DNA from: Tannerella sp.
GTDB taxonomy: Bacteria > Bacteroidota > Bacteroidia > Bacteroidales > Tannerellaceae
NCBI GenBank assembly: GCA_031265585.1
Contig: JAISCL010000339.1
Span: 1 to 33,345 of the forward strand
Reading direction: 5' to 3'
DNA length: 33,345 nucleotides
This document shows, in pieces, positions 27,129 through 33,345 of this stretch. The notes beneath the pieces are model-generated. The model searched no databases, was not told the DNA's origin, and was given only the letters and a program-made list of their open reading frames with translations. A program made the translations under genes and the position numbers. Numbering within the stretch: the stretch's first letter is position 1; the number at the start of each line of letters is the position of its first letter.

Positions 27129-28217
27129 ATGTGTATGGAATGTCATAAGTTACTCATATTACCCATATTCTGTCTGATATTTTTCCTGCAGGGTTGTGTT
27201 CATGGAGATCTGGAAGATTGTCCTCCGATGGTAAGGTATGCCGTTGCATTTCAATATACGAACCATACGAAATCTTCAGATCGGTTTTATGATGATGTGA
27301 AGAAAATCAATTTATATGTATTTGATGAGAACAATCTTATCTATACAACAACGACTGAATTAAGTCCTTACGAAACGAATTTTAATATCCCGCTGGATCT
27401 TCCGATGGGAAACTATCATATCATTGCCTGGGGAAATGTGCTGGACAGTCAACCCTTTTCAGTCACTCCGGATGAATTTGTGAAAGGTCAGACTACACTT
27501 GCCGAGGCGCGGCTTACGTTGCAGCGTGAAGCCGGAAATTTGAGTCAGAAAGAATTGGAAAAATTGTTTTATGGCGAAATAGATGCTGAAATCCCTTTGT
27601 ATGTCAGCCGTATAGATACAATGCCTCTTATAAATAATACAAATCGGGTACGTGTTGTCTTGCATTGGGATCATTCCGGAGAATTGAAAGAAACGGACGA
27701 AACGATCAATTATGATGAAGTTCAGGTGCGCCTGAGCGCTTCCAATGCCGTATATGGATTCGGTAATAATCTGACAGGTACAAATAATGCAGTTTATATG
27801 CCGTGGGCATCTTATTATACGGATGATATATTGAATGAAGACGATGATGACTGGCTAACTATGTATTATTATTCCGATGCAGTTTCGGAAGTAACCAATT
27901 CCTGCGTATATGATTTTAGCATACTGCGAATGGTTGTCGGCAGCCCAATCTATTTGACGGTTGAACGTAAGAAGCCTGTAATACCGGAGCCAAATAATCT
28001 ATTGTCGGAACAGATTGATGTTATACAAACATTTATTGCCTGTTTTAATGATCAGGGTGTGCCTGCGGCACAAAGACAAAATATGTTTGATAAACATGAA
28101 TATTATCGAATTGATTTATATTTTACGTATGATCTTTTGATGAATACTTATGTCAGCGGATCATTACAGGTGAGACCATGGACAATGGTAGAACAGCCTG
28201 AGGTGCCGATGAATTGA
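27129..28217 (+). CDS. FimB/Mfa2-family fimbrial anchor subunit
   Basis: Lipobox LQGC; GDLEDCPPMVRYAVAFQYT; VKKINLYVFDENN; MGNYHIIAWGN. Confidence 0.9.
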   Translation: MCMECHKLLILPIFCLIFFLQGCVHGDLEDCPPMVRYAVAFQYTNHTKSSDRFYDDVKKINLYVFDENNLIYTTTTELSPYETNFNIPLDLPMGNYHIIAWGNVLDSQPFSVTPDEFVKGQTTLAEARLTLQREAGNLSQKELEKLFYGEIDAEIPLYVSRIDTMPLINNTNRVRVVLHWDHSGELKETDETINYDEVQVRLSASNAVYGFGNNLTGTNNAVYMPWASYYTDDILNEDDDDWLTMYYYSDAVSEVTNSCVYDFSILRMVVGSPIYLTVERKKPVIPEPNNLLSEQIDVIQTFIACFNDQGVPAAQRQNMFDKHEYYRIDLYFTYDLLMNTYVSGSLQVRPWTMVEQPEVPMN

Positions 28218-28254
28218 TATTCAATATAGGAATTGAAAAAAATACAGAACATAA

Positions 28255-30882
28255 ATGAAAAGGTGGATATATAACACAGGATTTCTTCTCATTAGCATGT
28301 TGATACTTATTTGCCCGGCATGTTCGGATGAAGTAATACGTGGCGGTGGTAACGGTGATACGCCGGGTAAAGGGGATAAGGAGATACCTGTAGTCATTAG
28401 TATGCAAGACTTGTCTTTGCCGGGAGCTGTTCCTACGTATGCGGGTGGCACTGATTATACCGGAGAAACTTCGGTGGGAGGTTCATCATGGGAAAATGCT
28501 GTCAATGATATCACTGTTTATATATTTAACACGTCATTTGAATGTGAAAAAATAGTACAGGCTACTTCCTCTCCTACTGATACGGTAATGGTGAAAACCG
28601 GATACAAGCATTTTGTTGCAGTGGTAAACGCACAGGGGAAGATGACTTTGCCTTCTACTCCCGCGACAACCGATTATTCGGCACTGAACAGAATGCTTAC
28701 GGATGCTGCTTTCACATTGCCTGCATCCCCGTTCCTTATGACAGGTGAATTGAGAGATGTTGCACTGCCTGACGAATTGCTCGTTTCCTCTCCTTACAGT
28801 ATAAGTATAGATGTGAACCGTGCATGTGCAAAAATGACGCTCAGGGTGACGAAAAGCGGACAATCTGAAGGTCATACTATTACATTGAAAACAGTGACCC
28901 TGCATCAGGGGGCTGACAGAGTTGCATTATTTGTAGCGCCGAGTCCGGATATGACATCTTATACTTTGAGCGCTTCAAAAACTGTTTTTGACCCTGCAAC
29001 CGGCGCTGTGCCGAATAAGAATACAGGGACCTATTGCGCATTGGCGGATTCGTTCTATACCTATGAAAGTTTATGCGGATCGGATAAGAGCAAGGCTGTA
29101 TGGATAGAGATTGAGAGTGCGGTAAATTCGCCGACGAATATACGGACCGCCAAATTTTATTTAGGTGAATATTCGACGACGCCCGGTGATACGACCTATA
29201 ATATCTATCGTAATTACTGGTATGATGTGAAGGTTGATATTGTAAAGCCCGGGATGGATTCTATCTATGTGACGGTTAAGGCCTGTCCGTGGAATATGGC
29301 GGATATACAGGATGCAACAGCCGGCGGCGGATACGATGCAACACCGTCAGAGCCATTCAAATTAGTCAAGAACTATACCGAGAGTGAATTGTCGTCAGGT
29401 AATAACGGCGCCTTTGCGGCGATCGGGAAACATACAAAAGGTCAGGCATATATTGATTTGAAAGTTTCGGATGGCGTGGGTTGGAGTCTGGCATTCCAGA
29501 GTTCTACAGGCGAAAATGCTGGCGCGAAGATGGCGCTTGGCGCTGATTCGGCAAACTGGGGAACAAACTGGCAAACCTCTCTTGGGGGTTTCGGTGACGA
29601 CAATACGCACCGCATTTGGATTTATCGCCCTTATGTGGAAAATGCAGAACCGGAATCAGGCCCTACACTAAGATTGACGGTTGGAGGTGTTGTGGTGCGG
29701 GACTTTATCGTGCAACCCCGTGATACAATGCCGATACCGACTAACAGTTATATTATGCGTCCGCAGTTAACCGGCGTTCCATCCAACCAAACGCGTGTTT
29801 ATATACCTCTTGCCGGAGTTTACCGTTTCTGGGAAGATGAGGTATTGTCTAATGGGGATTCTATACCTGACGGTACCATTTCGGCAGAGTTGCTGTGGAA
29901 GGACCGTACGGGTGAAGTAATAAAGAATATAAGTGTTATTAATGCAGGAAAACGGGATCAGGCCTATATCTATGCTGAAGCCGGTTCTATACAGGGAAAT
30001 GCCATTGTTGAAATGAAAGTGGGCGGTACGACCTACTGGAGTTTTCATCTTTGGGTAACCGAATACAATCCTTATGAAGCTGCAGGGCAGAAATTGTATG
30101 CCGGAGCTTCCACTAATATTTTTATGGACCGGAATTTGGGTGCATTGAATAATAAATTTGATGCTGCCGGCGAAGCCCGTGGACTGTATTATCAGTTTGG
30201 ACGGAAAGATCCATATCCGAGAGCAGCTAGCTGGGGTGGAGGTAACAGTTATGACTGGTTTGCTGCGGGAAATACTAATTTGGGGTCAATAACCGGAGTG
30301 AATCTTTCGCATAGCTATACAAGTCTGCGTCCCCGCGATGGTTTTGAAACTTATTTGAATAATCCCAGGGTATTTTATACGAATGTTTCAGTGGGTTCAC
30401 AGCCATGGCCTTTATATACGGAAGATCATTATTTATGGGATACGGAAGGAGGGAATAAGACTGCTTTTGATCCCTGTCCAGAGGGATGGCGTATTCCTAA
30501 ACAGGATGTAAATGGAGATACCGGTTCTCCATGGAAGGATATTCTAACAAAGTACACACTTCCCCAGCCGGATTATGGAAACGGACGCTATTATGATAAT
30601 GCCGGATATTATCCTTATTCCGGATATATTTCGCCTGCTACAAATCCGATTATTAATGGTGCAGGGGCTGATGGCTATTTCTGGTCATCCTGGAGAGGTA
30701 CAGATGGAAAGACAGGAACCGGATTGAGGATTGGGAGTAGTGAGACAACCTCTCCGACTATAAATATGGATCAGGGGCTTAGCGTGCGTTGTGTGGCAGA
30801 TATTAATTATCTGCTAAATACGGAAGGAGGCGGTTTGTTTGGTAACAGCGCCGGAAATATGGCAAATAAAATAAAACCCTAA
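28255..30882 (+). CDS. Fimbrillin-like/DUF4906-like putative tip protein with C-terminal FISUMP-like domain
   Basis: Lipoprotein-type N-terminus CPACSDE; fimbrillin-like VNRACAKMTLRV and YWYDVKVDIV; C-terminal FDPCPEGWRIP...GYFWSSWRG...LSVRCVAD. Confidence 0.8.
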   Translation: MKRWIYNTGFLLISMLILICPACSDEVIRGGGNGDTPGKGDKEIPVVISMQDLSLPGAVPTYAGGTDYTGETSVGGSSWENAVNDITVYIFNTSFECEKIVQATSSPTDTVMVKTGYKHFVAVVNAQGKMTLPSTPATTDYSALNRMLTDAAFTLPASPFLMTGELRDVALPDELLVSSPYSISIDVNRACAKMTLRVTKSGQSEGHTITLKTVTLHQGADRVALFVAPSPDMTSYTLSASKTVFDPATGAVPNKNTGTYCALADSFYTYESLCGSDKSKAVWIEIESAVNSPTNIRTAKFYLGEYSTTPGDTTYNIYRNYWYDVKVDIVKPGMDSIYVTVKACPWNMADIQDATAGGGYDATPSEPFKLVKNYTESELSSGNNGAFAAIGKHTKGQAYIDLKVSDGVGWSLAFQSSTGENAGAKMALGADSANWGTNWQTSLGGFGDDNTHRIWIYRPYVENAEPESGPTLRLTVGGVVVRDFIVQPRDTMPIPTNSYIMRPQLTGVPSNQTRVYIPLAGVYRFWEDEVLSNGDSIPDGTISAELLWKDRTGEVIKNISVINAGKRDQAYIYAEAGSIQGNAIVEMKVGGTTYWSFHLWVTEYNPYEAAGQKLYAGASTNIFMDRNLGALNNKFDAAGEARGLYYQFGRKDPYPRAASWGGGNSYDWFAAGNTNLGSITGVNLSHSYTSLRPRDGFETYLNNPRVFYTNVSVGSQPWPLYTEDHYLWDTEGGNKTAFDPCPEGWRIPKQDVNGDTGSPWKDILTKYTLPQPDYGNGRYYDNAGYYPYSGYISPATNPIINGAGADGYFWSSWRGTDGKTGTGLRIGSSETTSPTINMDQGLSVRCVADINYLLNTEGGGLFGNSAGNMANKIKP

Positions 30883-30976
30883 GCCTGATTTTCAGTAGAA
30901 TAAAGAATAATGGAACCGAAAGTTGTAATGAATGATGAATAACGTTTTTTAATTTCTCTCTTTTTGTAAGAGCTTT

Positions 30977-31018
30977 TTCGCTTCGCTTGAATAGATTTCA
31001 GGCGAAGCGAATGTTTTT
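30977..31018 (+). terminator. Terminator-like hairpin at end of fimbrial operon
   Basis: ttcgcttcgcttgaa-tagat-ttcaggcgaagcgaa followed by tgttttt. Confidence 0.75.
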
Positions 31019-31037
31019 AAGGGGTAAAGAAGCGATC

Positions 31038-31251
31038 TTCCGTTAATAACGGAACCGTGTTTCATGTCTGCAATGGTTTTCCGTTAATAACGGAACTGCG
31101 TTTCATGTCTGCAATGGCTTTCCGTTAATAACGGAACCGTGTTTCATGTTTGAAATGGCTTTCCGTTAATAACGGAAGCGCGTTTCATGTTTGAAATGGC
31201 TTTCCGTTAATAACGGAACCGCATTTCATGTCTGTAATGGCTTTCCGTTAA
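31038..31251. repeat. 41-bp tandem repeat array with palindromic TTCCGTTAATAACGGAA
   Basis: Palindrome starts at 31038, 31079, 31120, 31161, 31202 and 31243 (truncated), exact 41-bp period. Confidence 0.95.
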
Positions 31252-31307
31252 TATACTGTGTGCGGCATTAATTTGTATACAGGTACGGTGTAGAGACGCG
31301 ATGCATC
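31252..31307. mobile_element. Truncated copy of the 660-775 MITE-like element
   Basis: 50 of 56 nt identical to 660-715, gapless; ends mid-palindrome at gcatc; starts at a TA inside the sixth 41-bp repeat. Confidence 0.65.
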
Positions 31308-31329
31308 CTTTGCCCTTTCAAGCCATGAC

Positions 31330-31656
31330 TCATAACGTTCCATATATCACTTTCCCTTCTTCCTTTATTGTTTTATAAATATATCCTGTTTTATCATTCA
31401 ATTCGATATACCGGTCATAATCAATTGTAAGCAAATCAACCGGAATACCGATTTCATTTTCAAGAAAGGCAATGTAAATTGAGCCACTGATTTTCCGTCC
31501 ATTCTTTAAGCCTTTTTTTACAATGAGCAAATCAATGTCACTTTTCTCAGTATGATTCCCCCGTGCGTATGAACCGAAAAGTATAATTTGATCCGGCGAC
31601 GCGAGTGATATGATAATGGGAATAATTTTATCAATATACGGTATATTATTATCCAT
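31330..31656 (-). CDS. MNT-type nucleotidyltransferase domain protein
   Basis: 108 aa; ILFGSYARGNHTEKSDIDLLIV (GSx10DxD) motif. Confidence 0.9.
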   Translation of the reverse strand: MDNNIPYIDKIIPIIISLASPDQIILFGSYARGNHTEKSDIDLLIVKKGLKNGRKISGSIYIAFLENEIGIPVDLLTIDYDRYIELNDKTGYIYKTIKEEGKVIYGTL

Positions 31657-31953
31657 GACTTTATTTTGCGCTTTGCTTCTTACTCAGGTTTGTTATTTTT
31701 ATCCATTGCCTGGCGTGGAGACTGTGCCATGTTAAAGACAGGGAACTCCGGTCCCTGCGACAGTTGCCAAATGTCCCGGCAGCCGTCTCCGCCATGCTGT
31801 CCGCTCCTGCGGGAACATCGCCCGCGCGTCTTTTGTCCGTATTACGTATCATCTTCCTGAAATTTTTACGGGGCAAAGATAGGAAAAATAACCGTACCGT
31901 GTCCCGTGATTCCCAATTTTCCTGTTCTGCTTCTGTATGGGCAGGTCTTTAAA

Positions 31954-32002
31954 TGACGAAACGGTATTTCATATTTGAAATGGCTTTCCGTTCATAACAA
32001 AG
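31954..32002. repeat. Isolated degenerate copy of the 41-bp repeat
   Basis: tgacgaaacggtatttcatatttgaaatggctttccgttcataac aligns with taacggaaccgcatttcatgtctgtaatggctttccgttaataac. Confidence 0.7.
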
Positions 32003-32087
32003 CTATGAAAAAGAATGGATTGAATTATATTTTGCGCGCGGCCTGATATTGCGGGATAGATGCGGAAGGGCGTCCCCCGTCATCGTT

Positions 32088-32111
32088 AGAGACGCGATGC
32101 ATCGCGTCTCT
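32088..32111. repeat. Dispersed 24-bp palindrome AGAGACGCGATGCATCGCGTCTCT
   Basis: Identical to 700-723 and the core of 21384-21411. Confidence 0.95.
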
Positions 32112-32145
32112 ACAGTTTGCGTTTGATAATTCTCATTTAAATCCG

Positions 32146-32153
32146 TATCTTTG
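32146..32153 (+). promoter_or_regulatory. -7 box TATCTTTG upstream of the PIN gene
   Basis: atccgtatctttgcaac, ~35 bp upstream of the 32187 ATG, with gtttg about 20 bp further upstream. Confidence 0.65.
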
Positions 32154-32186
32154 CAACTGTCATTAATGGATTTAAATAAAACATTT

Positions 32187-32649
32187 ATGAGACAGCGTAT
32201 ATACATAGACACATCGGTAATAGGCGGATATTACGACCCTGAATTTGAGGCATACACCATTCCCCTGTTCGAACGGATCAGGGAGGGCGAGTTTGTCATA
32301 CTCCTTTCGTCCGTTACACAGGATGAACTGGAAAATGCCCCTGAACAGGTGCAAAGCCTGATAAAAGGCTTGAGAAAGGAATATACGGAATTTCTGGATC
32401 CCGGACGAAGCCGTAGAACTGGCAACCCGGTATATTACTGAAAAAGTGGTCGGACAGACAAGCTATGCCGACTGCCTGCACATCGCACTCGCAACCATTC
32501 ACCGCGCCGACTTCCTGATAAGCTGGAATTTCAAGCATATCGTGAATGTCCAGCGCATACGTGGATACAATGCCATCAATATCAAAAACGGATACAAACC
32601 GTTGGAAATACGTTCACCCAGAGATTTTGAAAAATATGAAGACGACTGA
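32187..32649 (+). pseudogene. PIN-domain toxin (VapC-like), frameshifted
   Basis: MRQRIYIDTSVIGGYYDPEFE (PIN start) in frame 0, then IPDEAVELATRYITEKVVGQTSYADCLHIALATIHRADFLISWNFKHI in frame +1; shift near 32395-32404. Confidence 0.75.
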
Positions 32650-32788
32650 AAAAGAATTTGACGCCGTAAAGTTCATGCGGCAACAGCGCGACCGGTTAAG
32701 CGCTCAATTATCGAAAATGACAAAACCGGAAATAGTAGCTTATTTCAGAAAAAAGGCAGCGGAAACAACCGTTCGTCCCGCCGGATGA
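32636..32788 (+). CDS. Small putative antitoxin partner of the PIN protein
   Basis: 50 aa MKTTEKEFDAVKFMRQQRDRLSAQLSKMTKPEIVAYFRKKAAETTVRPAG; overlaps the PIN stop by 14 nt. Confidence 0.6.
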   Translation: MKTTEKEFDAVKFMRQQRDRLSAQLSKMTKPEIVAYFRKKAAETTVRPAG

Positions 32789-32828
32789 TAGCCCCCGCCC
32801 GGCGTAGCATCTGTGTTAGGACAGTGAG

Positions 32829-32857
32829 GATGTCTTAAAAGAGCGACATCTTTTTTT
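32829..32857 (+). terminator. Terminator-like hairpin downstream of the TA module (or IS end)
   Basis: gatgtc-ttaaaagagc-gacatcttttttt. Confidence 0.5.
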
Positions 32858-32859
32858 AA

Positions 32860-33345
32860 TCAGGCCGCGAATTTGAGGGGAAAATTTTCGGTTGATGGAG
32901 TTTGAGGAATGAAAAAGTGACCGTTTTTCATATGGTCTTCCTTCATGCGCATAAAGGTTGCATCCCGGTCAGTCTTGGAATATGAATTTCTGTCTCCCAT
33001 AATTTCCGGTTTTTCTTCGTACTCCTTCAGTTTCGGTAAATATTTTTTTTCCAATGTTTTAAGCGATTTTGTAACTGCTTTTTCTTCTTCTTTTGTAAGA
33101 TTCTTTTGGCTGTTTTCGGCATTGATTTGGGAAATGCGTTTTTTGAGTTCTTTTGAGTTTATGGGCGTGGGCGGATCATCATCGGGCTGGTTGTCCTGTG
33201 CTATGCATTCGTCTATCTGTTTGAGGATGACCTCGATTTTTGCTTCGAGTTTCGCCCTGTTTTTTTCAACCGACTTGCGCCGGACAAAACTGTACCGATT
33301 CGCCCGCGATTCCATTTTCGTACCGTCTATATAAATCGTGTTTAA
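32860..33345 (-). pseudogene. IS1182-like transposase fragment, running off the right edge
   Basis: Frame open to the window end (LNTIYIDGTKMESRANRYSFVRRKSVEKNRAKLE...GDRNSYSKTDRDATFMRMKEDHMKNG), then a short tail HFFIPQTPSTENFPLKFAA and stop. Confidence 0.75.

Noticed and set aside
31038-31251. CRISPR array
   Set aside because: The intervals between palindromes (24 bp) are near-identical rather than unique spacers, and no cas genes were seen.
31661-31876. 71-aa ORF as HEPN partner or antitoxin for the MNT gene
   Set aside because: Arg/Ala-rich low-information sequence with no HEPN Rx4-6H motif in context; treated as noncoding or repeat-derived.

Overview
The window looks like a Bacteroidales chromosome segment, based on TAnnTTTG-type -7 boxes, Mfa1/Mfa2 fimbrial genes and an Ig-repeat protein with a Bacteroidales-style C-terminal domain. 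Left to right it contains: hpt, whose 3' end is replaced by a ~116-bp MITE-like element; a 9-unit array of a 23-bp palindromic repeat; an HU-like gene; an AbiEi-like/Fic fusion gene preceded by three exactly 24-bp-phased repeats; a tripartite RND efflux operon; an aldehyde dehydrogenase; a BIG2-type Ig-repeat secreted protein; a TrpB2-like enzyme; an acyl-CoA ligase in tandem with a receiver/PPDK-N protein lacking a recognisable phosphohistidine domain; an AraC regulator divergent from it across a symmetric overlapping promoter; a complete type V (Mfa-like) fimbrial locus with a FISUMP-like tip candidate; and an accessory tail with a 41-bp palindromic tandem array, an orphan MNT nucleotidyltransferase, a frameshifted PIN toxin module and a truncated IS1182-like transposase. 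The least explained signals are the two palindromic tandem arrays, the dispersed GTAGAGACGCGATGCATCGCGTCTCTAC element family, the dyad promoter at 20107-20135 and the receiver/PPDK-N protein. No rRNA, tRNA or CRISPR was recognised. All family assignments were made by eye from the translations, with no database search.
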